64,000 bases of DNA from NCBI GenBank assembly GCA_964428835.1, contig CAYRZQ010000008.1, positions 32,746-96,745 of the forward strand, read 5' to 3'. The notes below the pieces were generated by a model that was not told the origin of the DNA, ran no database searches, and worked only from the letters and a program-made list of their open reading frames with translations. A program made the translations under genes and the position numbers. The stretch is from JAIXWP01 sp964428835. GTDB lineage: Bacteria > Bacteroidota > Bacteroidia > Flavobacteriales_D > Sanyastnellaceae. Positions 25,597 through 35,881 of the stretch are shown here, in pieces; positions within the stretch are counted from its first letter, which is position 1, and every line of letters starts with the position of its first letter.

Positions 25597-28017
25597 ATGA
25601 AAAGATTTTATCTCACAATCATCGGTGTGTTCATTGCCATGATTTGCGCAGCGCAAATAAATGTTTCTGGAAGGACTATAGATGCAGAGACTGGAGAGCC
25701 TCTTGCTTTTGTGGCTGTATTTGCCAAAGGCACTCAAAATGGGGGGTATTCGGATATCGATGGTTATTTTTCTCTGGAAAATGTAAAGGTAGGCGCTACA
25801 ATTGTCTTTCACTATGTTGGGTACGAACCTCTAGAAATTACTTGGTCGGAATCTGGAAAGAGGACGGTAAAATTACAGGCTATTCAAAAAACATTGGCAG
25901 AAGTGGTCATTCGACCAGGTGAAAATCCTGCTGAAAGAATTATTAATCGTGCTATCGAGAATAGAGAAAGAAACGATCCCGAACGATCATTCGGTTTTAC
26001 TTATGATAGTTATAATAAATTGTATTTTGATTTAGTTCCGGATACTGCAACTGTTGCATGGAGAGAAATGCAAAAGGATGCAGAAACGATGAAGGATGTG
26101 AAGCAGTTTGAGAAAATGCACTTATTTCTAATAGAAACCGTTAGTCAGCGCAAGTTTTTGCCTCCCAATAATAGTGAAGAGAAGATTGTTGCAACCCGCG
26201 TTTCTGGGCTGCAGAATCCGGATTTTGCACTCTTAGGAACGCAACTTCAGTCCTTCAGTTTTTATGGGGATTATGTGGAAATTTTATCAGCTAAGTATCT
26301 CAGCCCCTTGACGAAAGGATCACCAAAAAAATATCTCTTTATAATTGAGGACACTACATATATCAATGCCGATACTGTTTATACCATTTCATTTCGACCT
26401 CGAAAAGGGAAGAATTTCGAAGGGATGAAGGGCCAATTGTTTATCAATACAGACGGATACGCATTGCAAAATGTGATCGCGGAACCATTTGAACAAACAG
26501 AAGGTTTGAATATTAAGATACAGCAGCAGTACGAGAAGATTGATAACAAGGCATGGTTTCCAGTTCAGCTTATTTCTTATTTGAATATGCCCATTCAGAT
26601 TCCTGGTATGTCAACGCTGGGTGAGGCGCGATCATACATGCAGAATATTCAGCTGAATCCAACCCTAAGGGCGAGAGATTTTACTCCAGTTACATTAATG
26701 ATGGACAAAAATGCTTTTGCTCAACCGGATAGTGTTTGGAGAAAATTTAGACCGTATGATTTGGATTCTCTGGACTTGGAGACATATAGGGTCATCGACA
26801 GCGTTGGACAAGCAGAAGACCTAGATTCAAAATTGGGTATTATCTCGTCCTTGTCGTCAGGAAGAATTCCTTTGGGGCCAGTGGATATCGACTTAATGCG
26901 TCTGTTGCGTTTCAATGACTTCGAAGGTTTTAGGTTAGGTCTGGGTCTACGAACCAATGATAAAGTGTCGCCTTACTATTCTGTTGGTGGCTATTGGGCC
27001 TATGGTTTCAGAGATAAGCGACAGAAATTTGGCGGTGATCTTCAAATAAATCTTTATCGTAAGAGAGACGCATGGTTGAAGTTTATTTACGAAAATGATG
27101 TTCGCGAAGTTGGTGGCAATCAAATTGAGAGGCCGCAACAAGGATTTATGATGCCCAATATCTATCCTCTTTTTGTCAATAGAATGGATAGATATGAAAA
27201 ATACGAAGCTCGAATTAATGGAAGAGCAATTAGAAACTTCACACTTACCGGTTTTGCTAATCAACAGAGGGTTCGGCCATTTGATGGAATCAGCTTCGTT
27301 ACGAATCAGTCGGATGTCCAAGCTTCTACCTTGATAAGACAAACTCAATTTGATTTATTCGAGATTGGTGGTATGATACGATGGGCTCCTGGTGAAAAGC
27401 TAGTTCGAATGAAACAAAAGGAAATAAGACTTTTTGGTAGGTATCCAGTAATTTGGTTTAAGTACACTCAAGGCTTTGATAACCTGGGCACAGGTGATTT
27501 TTCGTATCAACGGTATGACGCTATGGTTGAGAAAACATTTTTATTAAAAAATTTGGGAACATCGTCGTTTAGATTAATCGCAGGAAAGATAGTCAACCCA
27601 GTGCCCTTTACACTTCTTTATAATGCCAGAGGTACTTATAATGACTTTGGTGTCTTTTCACCTGATGCATTTGAAACGATGCGAACAAATGAGTTCCAAC
27701 ATTCAGAATTTATTGCGTTACAATTCAGACATAGCTTTAAGGACCTATTATTTCGATATGAGAATTTTAGACCACAGCTTATTTTAGTTCATAATATGAT
27801 GGTTGGTCGCTTGGACTCTGAGCAGACAGAGCGTTTCGAGTTAAGCCCAATTGCTGCCTCCCAAGGCTATTTTGAAAGTGGATTTCAAATCGATAGACTC
27901 CTGGTTTCAGGGTTTTCTGGACTGGGAGTAGGATTTTTCTATCGCTATGGACCTTATTCGATGGATACTTTTAGAAACAATCTTGCGGTGAAGTTAACCA
28001 GTGTAATCAATTTCTGA
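25597..28017 (+). CDS. DUF5686/carboxypeptidase-regulatory-like outer-membrane protein
   Basis: 806 residues from the ATG at 25597 (MKRFYLTIIGVFIAMICAAQ signal peptide). A longer open frame from 25498 would overlap the divergent gene and is not needed. Residues about 20-105 form a CarboxypepD_reg-like domain (NVSGRTIDAETGEPLAFVAVFAKGTQNGGYSDIDGYFSL); the rest matches the DUF5686 pattern with long beta-barrel-like stretches, for example FGGDLQINLYRKRDAWLKFIYENDV and a C-terminal strand ending LAVKLTSVINF. Probably an outer-membrane protein; role unknown. Ends at a strong bidirectional terminator shared with the adhesin gene. Confidence 0.85.
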   Translation: MKRFYLTIIGVFIAMICAAQINVSGRTIDAETGEPLAFVAVFAKGTQNGGYSDIDGYFSLENVKVGATIVFHYVGYEPLEITWSESGKRTVKLQAIQKTLAEVVIRPGENPAERIINRAIENRERNDPERSFGFTYDSYNKLYFDLVPDTATVAWREMQKDAETMKDVKQFEKMHLFLIETVSQRKFLPPNNSEEKIVATRVSGLQNPDFALLGTQLQSFSFYGDYVEILSAKYLSPLTKGSPKKYLFIIEDTTYINADTVYTISFRPRKGKNFEGMKGQLFINTDGYALQNVIAEPFEQTEGLNIKIQQQYEKIDNKAWFPVQLISYLNMPIQIPGMSTLGEARSYMQNIQLNPTLRARDFTPVTLMMDKNAFAQPDSVWRKFRPYDLDSLDLETYRVIDSVGQAEDLDSKLGIISSLSSGRIPLGPVDIDLMRLLRFNDFEGFRLGLGLRTNDKVSPYYSVGGYWAYGFRDKRQKFGGDLQINLYRKRDAWLKFIYENDVREVGGNQIERPQQGFMMPNIYPLFVNRMDRYEKYEARINGRAIRNFTLTGFANQQRVRPFDGISFVTNQSDVQASTLIRQTQFDLFEIGGMIRWAPGEKLVRMKQKEIRLFGRYPVIWFKYTQGFDNLGTGDFSYQRYDAMVEKTFLLKNLGTSSFRLIAGKIVNPVPFTLLYNARGTYNDFGVFSPDAFETMRTNEFQHSEFIALQFRHSFKDLLFRYENFRPQLILVHNMMVGRLDSEQTERFELSPIAASQGYFESGFQIDRLLVSGFSGLGVGFFYRYGPYSMDTFRNNLAVKLTSVINF

Positions 28018-28023
28018 TAAAAT

Positions 28024-28052
28024 AAAAAAGCCCCTCAATGAGGGGCTTTTTT
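28024..28052. terminator. Bidirectional intrinsic terminator
   Basis: AAAAAAGCCCCTCA and TGAGGGGCTTTTTT (14-bp perfect inverted repeat around one base) between the convergent DUF5686 and adhesin genes, with poly-T on each strand. Confidence 0.92.
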
Positions 28053-28070
28053 CTTGAATGATATTTTGAA

Positions 28071-31000
28071 TTACTTCGTTACAATCAATCTTCCAACTTC
28101 AGTATCGATTCCGTTGGTGATTCTGTAGGTATAAATACCACGAGATAGGACGCTAACGTTTAAGTCAACTCGGTATTCTGTATTGTCAACGATGTTATTG
28201 TTGAACAACTCAGCAACCTTTGCTCCAGTTACATCGAACACTTCCAATTTACCGCGACCTTTGAGAGCAGAAGAGAATGTAAATGTTGCATTCTCATTTG
28301 CTGGATTCGGGAATACAGAAAGTGTGATTCCACCTTTGTCAGTTGATACTTCCTCTTCGCTGTTACCATTGTTTGGTTGAATAGCATCTGTAATTGTTGA
28401 TCCTTCGAAAGATATATTCTGACAAGCAGAAACAACATTGCCAGCGCAATCATAAGCGGTCCAACAACGAACGATTTCATAGCGTGGGCAGCAATCCAAT
28501 TCGAATGCAAAGTCACCTGCACCTGTTACGATGCCTCCTTGACCCATAGCGATGTTATCTACAATGAATGATCCTGAGTAAGTGAACCAACCTCCGAAGC
28601 CATTATCAGCTCCGTTGTAGTTGTTGGCGCCATCACCAAGCTGGAATCCAAAGTAGTTGTTGGATGGTGCGTGTACCAAGTTGATCGCGCTTCCTGCATA
28701 GGCACCGAAACCTGTAAGTTCAGCACCGTCACCTGCCTGAAGGATGAAGTATAACCAGTCTTGATAGTTTGCATCTTCACCACCGCAGTCAGCTTTGAAG
28801 CTGGTTGGGAAAGATTGTGAACTCCATTCAGACCAATCCATTTCATTTCCAAACCACACATCAACGTTAAATCCATTATTTGAATTAGCGGCATTAACAA
28901 GAGTAGCGGTAACGTGCGCTGTTCCATTTGGATAGCGAGCGATATTACCTTCTGCAACTTGATAATAGCGATGAGCAGCAGGCATTCCGAACAAGGCCAT
29001 AGCCCAGTCGTAAGGATAGTTACATGGATTACCAGGAGCTAGAGCTGGAGTGAGCAATGCGCAGTCTGCAATTGATCCTTCTGCTGGTAGATCACCTACC
29101 AATGTTTCAGTAAATTCAACATTGAGCTCACCGTTACAATTGTCGTTAGCAGATACCATTGCAGGAGCTGGTATTTCAGCGTCACAGGCAAGAACAATGT
29201 TAGCAGGCACACCTAATAAAATTGGATCCTGAGTATCTGAAACTGTAACAAGGTATGAAGCTGTGTTTACATTTCCGCATGCGTCGGTAGCTGTGTACAA
29301 TACTTCGAAAATACCATAACCACAATCGTCTGTTTGGACTTCAATAACTTCTGAGTCCACTTCAAAAGTGCTGCAGTTGTCACTTACTTCTACCTCAACA
29401 GGAACGATTTCTCCTAAGCATTCAATAGATAAGTTGCTAAGTTCAGTTTCGAACTGTGGAGCAACGTCATCAATGATAGTATATGTCACAGAGACTGTTT
29501 CAGATACGTTTCCGCATTCATCAGTAGCAGTAAATGTGCGAACAATCTGATAGTTTGATGGACAACTTCCTGCGATAGTATCTTGAACATAAGTAACTTC
29601 AAAATCACTACAGAAGTCAGTTGCTACAGCTAATACAGAAGGCAATTCACCAGGACAAGACAATGTTTGATTTTCTGGAATTTCTACAAATTCAGGAGCC
29701 TCATTGTCGAATGTGTGAACGATATACCTTAAAGTGTCTGATGCGTTTCCGCATGCATCAACTGCAACATACGAGAAGATCTCTGTATATTCAGATTCGC
29801 AATCTCCAGGTATCAATTCATAAGATGGATTGATGGTTACTTCATTACAAACATCAGTTGCTATTGGAGCAACGAGATTGATTGCTGTTCCACAAGTAAT
29901 AGATGTTTCAAAACCTTCTGAATCCCAAGATGGAGCGGTAGTATCAATTATGTGAACAATTTGAGAAGCAGTCACTGAGTTGCCACAGTTATCAGTAGCA
30001 GTGAATGAACGGCTGATAGTTTGTTCGCATCCAGCAGGCGTGATGCTGCTGATACCCTCAATGCTCAATTGCTCATCGCAGTTGTCGTCGAATACTGGAT
30101 TGAAAGCTGGCACTGGTTGGCCGCATTCTACAGTAATTTCTGTTTCGTACGGAGCAAATGTTGGAGCCTGGGTGTCAACGAACACAATGTTTTGTGTGAA
30201 CGTCGAAGCGTTACCACAAAGGTCAGTTGCAGTATAAACACGCACAATATGACCTTCGCAATTACCACCAACGAATTCATCTTCAAACGTGATGTTCGCA
30301 TCAGAGCAGTTATCGGTAGCTGTCGCATACAAGGCATTTACCACAGAGGTTTCTGCTCCACATGGAAGTTCTACTTCTTCTTCTGCAGTAATCACTGGAG
30401 CGATGTTGTCATTCACAGTGATAGTATAGCTAGTTACTGCAGAATTACCACAATTATCAGTTGCTGTATAGAATACTTCAACCAATTTGTTTCCGCAGCT
30501 TGTTTCGTAAATGGTATTCACTGTTCTTACGACAGCTACTGGTTCTTCAGTACAAGCGTCATTTGCAGTGAGAGTAAGTAACTCAGGCATATCAGCAATA
30601 CAAGAAACAGTTACGTCAGTAACTTCTTGGTTAAATAAAGGAGCTACGTCATCAATTACAAAGTACTGTGCAGAAGCTGTAGAGGAGTTTCCACAGTCAT
30701 CAGTTGCAGTCCAAGTTCTTGTGATAAGTGTACCACAAACTGATTCTGAACCGCAGCTGAAATTACCGTTATCAGTGTTTCCACCATGATAATTCGTAAT
30801 CACTAATTCTAAAGCATCTTTTACAGAGTTCAACGAGTAGTCATCATTGCAACCACCGAGAACGTCATTTGCAATGGCGATTACTTCGGAGATAGTGAAC
30901 CCTTCAAAAAGACCACCATTGTATATAGCATTACCTAAGAATCCTTCTGATGGTGCGAAATCTTCATAAACAGCATCAATACCAACTGCAAGTGATACAG

Positions 31001-34000
31001 CAACAAGTTGTGCTGCCAATTGGTTTGAAACATTTGTTGGGTTAATACTACTTCCGTCAAGGACAGCAGATCCACCACCAGCAGGTAAGAAGTTTTCTAC
31101 AGCTTGCGCTGAAGTCAATGTGATGGTGTTGTCTTCACAACCAACAACCAAGCCTTCTGGGAATGCAAGATCGAAGTACTCATCTCTAATGCCAGCCGCA
31201 GTGCCATTTGGAGCACCCCAGCCTCCTTGAGAGAATGCAGTGAATTGTCCGCAATCTTCGCCGTCGCCAGATTCTTCAACATTTTCAAAAGTGTCTACAA
31301 AAGTCAAATTGAATTCGCTACAGAAGTCATCAACTAGTGGTGCTTCGAAACCATCGAAATTCAAACAGCTCGACTCCTGATAGCTCGGAACTTCAATGAA
31401 ATCTGGAGCTTGATTGTCGAATGTATGAACAATATATCTCAAAGTATCTGAAGCGTTTCCACAAGCATCTACTGCAACGTAAGAGAAGATTTCAGTGAAT
31501 TCTGCATCACACTCTCCTTCTACAACTTCATAAGATGAGTTGATGGTAACCTCGTTACAAACATCTGTTGCTGTTGGAGCAATTAGGTTGATTGCGGTTC
31601 CACATGCAATTGAAGTTTCAAAACCTTCTGAATCCCAAGATGGAGCCGTAGTGTCAATTATATGAACGACTTGAGACGCAGTCACAGAGTTGCCACAGTT
31701 ATCAGTAGCAGTGAATGAACGGCTGATAGTTTGTTCGCATCCAGCAGGCGTGATGCTGCTGATGCCTTCAATGCTCAATTGCTCATCACAATTGTCGTCG
31801 AATACTGGATTGAAAGCAGGAACAGGTTGTCCGCATTCTACAGTAATCTCCGTTGCATAAGGAGCAACGGTAGGAGCAATTGTATCAATGACATTGATAG
31901 TTTGAACAAAAGTAGAGGTGTTGCCGCATACATCTTCAGCAGTATATGTACGGATGATTTGTCCTTGGCAGTCACCAGCAACAAATTGGTCTGTGTATGA
32001 AAGCTCCACGTCGCCTTCACAATTGTCTGATGCAGTTGCAAAAGCTTGATCGATAGCGTCTTCGTCGTCACATGCTACTTCAATTACTTCTTCAGCAGTG
32101 ATAACTGGGTTTGTATTGTCTTGAACAAAAATTGTATGAGTCGCAGTTTTTGTATTGCCACAAACATCGGTAGCAGTAAGGGTACGAATAACCGAATACT
32201 CATTCGGGCAATCACCTTCTTCAATCGCTTCAGTGATTTCCACATCTACTTCTCCCTCACAATTGTCAGAAACAGTGTAGAGTGTTTGTGGAAGTGGATC
32301 TTCACAAGAAATGAATGATGTTTCAGAAACAGAATCAAAACTTGGAGCGGTGTTGTCAAACACATAATAAGAAGTACTAGCCGTACCAATGTTTCCACAG
32401 ACATCAGTGGCACTCCATGTGCGAACAATTACATATTCATTTGGACAACCACCGGCGATTGTGTCTGTAACAAATGTCAAAGAAATGACTTCATTACATG
32501 AATCATCAGCTGTAGCTTGTCCGTATTCAATTTCTTGATCGCAGCTGAATTGACCACCGAATGGTACTTCAATTGTTGGATCTGTTGTGTCTACAAATGT
32601 ATAAACAGTAGAAGCAGTGAATGAGTTGCCGCAGTTGTCTGTTGCTGTCCATGTGTATGTGACAGTGCGTTCGCAGCCCAATACTTCTTCCACGGAAGAT
32701 ATAATAGAAAGTTCTTCATCGCAGTTGTCGCCAAACTCGATTGTAGGCTCAGCTACGATGCTGCCACACTCAAATGTTTGACTTGCGGTTTGATTGACAA
32801 CGTATGGATTCTCCTCATCTATTAAAGTGATAATCTGAACGAAAGTAGAGCTGTTGTTGCAATCATCAGTAGCCGTATAGGTTCTGATAACTCTTCCTTC
32901 ACAGCCGCCACTCACCAATTCATCTTGATGTGACAGAGTAAATTCGTTACAGTTGTCAGTTACAACTACATATTCACCGTTATAGTCGTCACAAGGTCTG
33001 TTGAGTTCAAGTTGACCTTCGATTACTGGAGCCACCTCATCAATAAGATTGATATATTGATTGAAGTTACTTGAATTTCCGCATTCATCGTTTGCAGTCC
33101 AAACACGTACAAATCCTTCTGTACATCCTTCATCGAAGAATTCAGTATCAATGAAGCTAAGTGTAACATCTCCACAATTATCTGAAGCAATTGGCTCAAT
33201 AACAGGAACAGATGCAATGTCACAAGCATAGGTGAACACATCTTCGTTCGAATCATCGAATGAAGGGTTTGTTACATCCTGCACAGTGTAGGTAACACTT
33301 GAAGAAGTATTGTTTCCGCAATTATCAGTCACAGTCCATGTGTAAACAATTTGGTAATTGTATTGGCAAGTGCCTGGAATTGTGTCTTGAGTAAATGTCA
33401 ACTCCAAATCTTCATCGCAGTTGTCATCATAGCTTGGTGTGCTAGGAGCAATGTATGGAGCGTCACAATCGAAAGTTTTACTTTCTAGTGTTGCAATCGT
33501 TGGATTAGTTAAGTCGGTAACTGTTATAGTGGTAGTAGCTTCTGAAATATTTTCGCAATAATCCATCGCTTCCCAATGCCACACGATTTGATAAGTACAT
33601 TCGTCGATTTCTACAATCGTTTGTTCGTTTACCAATACTTGAACTTCATATCCGCAAGCATCATAAATCGCGATGTCTGGAATCTGAGTTGGCGCTTGGT
33701 CGCAATCGACAATTGCATCTGCTGGGTTTTCAATGACTGGACCTTGGTTGTCGATGATTGAGATATACTGTACCGCAGTTGTAGAATTTCCACATCCGTC
33801 AGTAGCAATCCAATTTCGAACTATTACGCCGTAACATCCACCTGAAGATAATCCATCTTCGAAGGTTACTGTTACGTCATTGCAGTTGTCACTGACACTT
33901 GGTGCCTGAAGGTTTTCCAATTCACCACATTGAATGTGAATGTATGGATTGAATGTGCCAAATTGAGGAGCAACGTTATCGGTAACAGTGATTATCTGTT

Positions 34001-35858
34001 CTGCAGTGATAGAGTTTCCGCAATCATCTGTTGCAGTCCAAGAGCGAATGATTTGCTCACCACATGGAAGTTCGATTACTTGCTCTGGATTTTCTACAAC
34101 AGTTAATACTTCATCACAGCTATCTCCAAAAGTGGGAGCTGCAGATGATGGAATAATTGTATTACAAGCGATTGAATAGCTTGCTGGAGCTGTTAGAATG
34201 AAAGGAGGAACATCATCCACAATATGCACGAGTTGTGAGAATGTGATTGAATTACCACACAAATCAGTTGCAGTGATTGAGCGTGAAATGGTTTGTTCGC
34301 AACCTGGTTCAGAAATGGCGCTCACTTCATCAATGTCAAGATTTTCAGTACAGTTGTCACTGAATGAAACTTGCAATGAAGGAACGCTTGCTCCGCAGCT
34401 TACCCAGATTTCATTTTCTGGAGCTGAGATAATGCTTGGTGGAACGTCGTCAACTACAGTAATGTTTTGGAAACAGTATCCAATGTTACCACAGTTGTCA
34501 GTTCCTGAATAAGAACGTACGATTTCTTTGTTACAATCCGTGCCTTCTACTTCATCTTCAACCCATGCATAAGAAATATTTCCAACACATTCTGCCGAAA
34601 CTAGAGAAACTAGAGAAGCATTTGGTGCTGGAACATCGCTGATACAAGAGAGTGTTAGATTTTCTGGACAAGCTAATTCAGGAAGATCTTCGCAAACATT
34701 GCCTTGAATAAGAAGTGAATTACTTAATTCAAAACATCCTTCGAGACTATTAGCTGAAATATCGTCGATATTTTCGCCAACTTCGATTCCTGATACTACA
34801 CCTGAGTAAGAAATGGAATAGGCGTAGAATTGACCTTCACCATAAGAGGACATGTTAAAAGTCCCTGTCTCATTGATAGCAAGAATATTTCCTTCATCAT
34901 CAGTTAGGAGGAATTCAAAGTTCTCACCAGGAGTAACAGCATTACTAACTACAGAAATTACGTCGTTGAATCCGTCATTCAAGCAATAAGGAGTTGGGCC
35001 TGAATTTGGACCAAAAGAAATCGTACCAGCTTGACAAAGGAAAATTGAGAAGCTGTTTGCTTTAATGAATACGCCTGAGTCAAGATTGCTATCTGAAACG
35101 TCAGCAATTGCAAATTTGAATGTATAAGTTTCGCCAGGTACAATAGCAATTTGAGCTGTCAATACCACTGTGAAACCATCATACATGATCGAAGTTCCTG
35201 TTGTGTTGTCAATGTAATAAGCAGCATTGCCAAGTGAAAGGCATCCTCCGAGGCTTCCATTTGAACCAGGAGTACCATTATTGATGCTGTTTACCGTTAC
35301 AGGCAATGCAGATGATGGCACTAATGCCACGTTCACATTGTTGTAAGATCCGCCAAGGGGGTTGGGGCCGCTAACGAAAAAGCCGAAGATGTCATTAAAT
35401 TCAGAACATACATATTCATTGTATTCTTCCGAACCGAATACATATTGAACAGTGATAAAATCACTTTCAGCTTCGAAGTCGAATGTAAGAGCACACACGT
35501 CGCGAATGCTGAAGGAGGTATAATTGTCCAAATCGCTGTCGCCGTCAAATGCACTTGGCTGGTTCACGGATGTATTGCCAGATGCTGGATTACCGGCATC
35601 GTCGGCATTTCCGGAAGTCAATAGAATACCATTGCTCAGACCGATATTGGTGGTATTGCCCGCGCTGAATAATCCAGCTCCACCATTTCCGCATCTGAGT
35701 TGTGCATTGCTAATTGTAACCCCGGAACCAACAATTTGGTTTGCAAGTTGAGTAGCAGTGATGTTATCATCCACTATCAACTGGCCTGTGGAAACTGTAC
35801 TAATCATCGTAGCAATGATTAGCAGTACACCACAACTGATGTTGTAAAAATGTCTCAT
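28071..35858 (-). CDS. Giant T9SS-secreted HYR-repeat adhesin
   Basis: 2595 residues, the largest gene in the window. Signal peptide, then a choice-of-anchor L domain (residues about 25-270: ITATQLANQIVGSGVTISN, VQYVFGSEEYNEYVCSEFNDIFGFFVSGPNP). From about residue 397 to 2490 there are 22 HYR/Ig-like repeats of about 77 residues, each with a CGN hallmark (TATDNCGNS), a DNCDE-type motif and paired cysteines likely forming disulfides. Two large non-repeat modules sit inside repeats 15 and 22 (residues about 1523-1708 and 2255-2456). The C-terminus (SVFPNPANENATFTF ... YTYRITNGIDTEVGRLIVTK) is a T9SS type A sorting domain. Probably a long surface fibre in adhesion or cell-cell contact. A small secreted-protein gene precedes it by 23 bp. 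Confidence 0.92.
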   Translation of the reverse strand: MRHFYNISCGVLLIIATMISTVSTGQLIVDDNITATQLANQIVGSGVTISNAQLRCGNGGAGLFSAGNTTNIGLSNGILLTSGNADDAGNPASGNTSVNQPSAFDGDSDLDNYTSFSIRDVCALTFDFEAESDFITVQYVFGSEEYNEYVCSEFNDIFGFFVSGPNPLGGSYNNVNVALVPSSALPVTVNSINNGTPGSNGSLGGCLSLGNAAYYIDNTTGTSIMYDGFTVVLTAQIAIVPGETYTFKFAIADVSDSNLDSGVFIKANSFSIFLCQAGTISFGPNSGPTPYCLNDGFNDVISVVSNAVTPGENFEFLLTDDEGNILAINETGTFNMSSYGEGQFYAYSISYSGVVSGIEVGENIDDISANSLEGCFELSNSLLIQGNVCEDLPELACPENLTLSCISDVPAPNASLVSLVSAECVGNISYAWVEDEVEGTDCNKEIVRSYSGTDNCGNIGYCFQNITVVDDVPPSIISAPENEIWVSCGASVPSLQVSFSDNCTENLDIDEVSAISEPGCEQTISRSITATDLCGNSITFSQLVHIVDDVPPFILTAPASYSIACNTIIPSSAAPTFGDSCDEVLTVVENPEQVIELPCGEQIIRSWTATDDCGNSITAEQIITVTDNVAPQFGTFNPYIHIQCGELENLQAPSVSDNCNDVTVTFEDGLSSGGCYGVIVRNWIATDGCGNSTTAVQYISIIDNQGPVIENPADAIVDCDQAPTQIPDIAIYDACGYEVQVLVNEQTIVEIDECTYQIVWHWEAMDYCENISEATTTITVTDLTNPTIATLESKTFDCDAPYIAPSTPSYDDNCDEDLELTFTQDTIPGTCQYNYQIVYTWTVTDNCGNNTSSSVTYTVQDVTNPSFDDSNEDVFTYACDIASVPVIEPIASDNCGDVTLSFIDTEFFDEGCTEGFVRVWTANDECGNSSNFNQYINLIDEVAPVIEGQLELNRPCDDYNGEYVVVTDNCNEFTLSHQDELVSGGCEGRVIRTYTATDDCNNSSTFVQIITLIDEENPYVVNQTASQTFECGSIVAEPTIEFGDNCDEELSIISSVEEVLGCERTVTYTWTATDNCGNSFTASTVYTFVDTTDPTIEVPFGGQFSCDQEIEYGQATADDSCNEVISLTFVTDTIAGGCPNEYVIVRTWSATDVCGNIGTASTSYYVFDNTAPSFDSVSETSFISCEDPLPQTLYTVSDNCEGEVDVEITEAIEEGDCPNEYSVIRTLTATDVCGNTKTATHTIFVQDNTNPVITAEEVIEVACDDEDAIDQAFATASDNCEGDVELSYTDQFVAGDCQGQIIRTYTAEDVCGNTSTFVQTINVIDTIAPTVAPYATEITVECGQPVPAFNPVFDDNCDEQLSIEGISSITPAGCEQTISRSFTATDNCGNSVTASQVVHIIDTTAPSWDSEGFETSIACGTAINLIAPTATDVCNEVTINSSYEVVEGECDAEFTEIFSYVAVDACGNASDTLRYIVHTFDNQAPDFIEVPSYQESSCLNFDGFEAPLVDDFCSEFNLTFVDTFENVEESGDGEDCGQFTAFSQGGWGAPNGTAAGIRDEYFDLAFPEGLVVGCEDNTITLTSAQAVENFLPAGGGSAVLDGSSINPTNVSNQLAAQLVAVSLAVGIDAVYEDFAPSEGFLGNAIYNGGLFEGFTISEVIAIANDVLGGCNDDYSLNSVKDALELVITNYHGGNTDNGNFSCGSESVCGTLITRTWTATDDCGNSSTASAQYFVIDDVAPLFNQEVTDVTVSCIADMPELLTLTANDACTEEPVAVVRTVNTIYETSCGNKLVEVFYTATDNCGNSAVTSYTITVNDNIAPVITAEEEVELPCGAETSVVNALYATATDNCSDANITFEDEFVGGNCEGHIVRVYTATDLCGNASTFTQNIVFVDTQAPTFAPYETEITVECGQPVPAFNPVFDDNCDEQLSIEGISSITPAGCEQTISRSFTATDNCGNSVTASQIVHIIDTTAPSWDSEGFETSITCGTAINLVAPIATDVCNEVTINPSYELIPGDCESEYTEIFSYVAVDACGNASDTLRYIVHTFDNEAPEFVEIPENQTLSCPGELPSVLAVATDFCSDFEVTYVQDTIAGSCPSNYQIVRTFTATDECGNVSETVSVTYTIIDDVAPQFETELSNLSIECLGEIVPVEVEVSDNCSTFEVDSEVIEVQTDDCGYGIFEVLYTATDACGNVNTASYLVTVSDTQDPILLGVPANIVLACDAEIPAPAMVSANDNCNGELNVEFTETLVGDLPAEGSIADCALLTPALAPGNPCNYPYDWAMALFGMPAAHRYYQVAEGNIARYPNGTAHVTATLVNAANSNNGFNVDVWFGNEMDWSEWSSQSFPTSFKADCGGEDANYQDWLYFILQAGDGAELTGFGAYAGSAINLVHAPSNNYFGFQLGDGANNYNGADNGFGGWFTYSGSFIVDNIAMGQGGIVTGAGDFAFELDCCPRYEIVRCWTAYDCAGNVVSACQNISFEGSTITDAIQPNNGNSEEEVSTDKGGITLSVFPNPANENATFTFSSALKGRGKLEVFDVTGAKVAELFNNNIVDNTEYRVDLNVSVLSRGIYTYRITNGIDTEVGRLIVTK
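29690..30170 (-). repeat. Copy B of a roughly 480-bp internal duplication in the adhesin gene
   Basis: Nearly identical to 31400-31880 at a constant offset of 1710 bp (570 codons). The strongest match is 29940-30110. It covers repeats 18-19 of the HYR array (VECGQPVPAFNPVFDDNCDE ... SWDSEGFETSI), and flanking repeats 17 and 20 correspond to 12 and 15 more loosely. Confidence 0.85.
31400..31880 (-). repeat. Copy A of the internal duplication in the adhesin gene
   Basis: Partner of 29690-30170, covering HYR repeats 13-14. The adjoining repeat 15 contains the 185-residue inserted module, while its counterpart repeat 20 does not, so the insertion was gained or lost after the duplication. Confidence 0.85.
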
Positions 35859-35881
35859 GGTTATTGGTAGTTGGTTAGGTA

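Noticed and set aside
29980..30581. Plus-strand open frames across the adhesin gene, including 30021-30581
   Set aside because: They are antisense shadows of repeated codons of the HYR array; similar frames recur at each repeat and have no homologue pattern.
32190..32212. Imperfect CCGAATGA palindrome in the adhesin gene
   Set aside because: Two mismatches, and the residues (PNEYSV) are explained by the HYR repeat family itself (CPNEYVIV variants).
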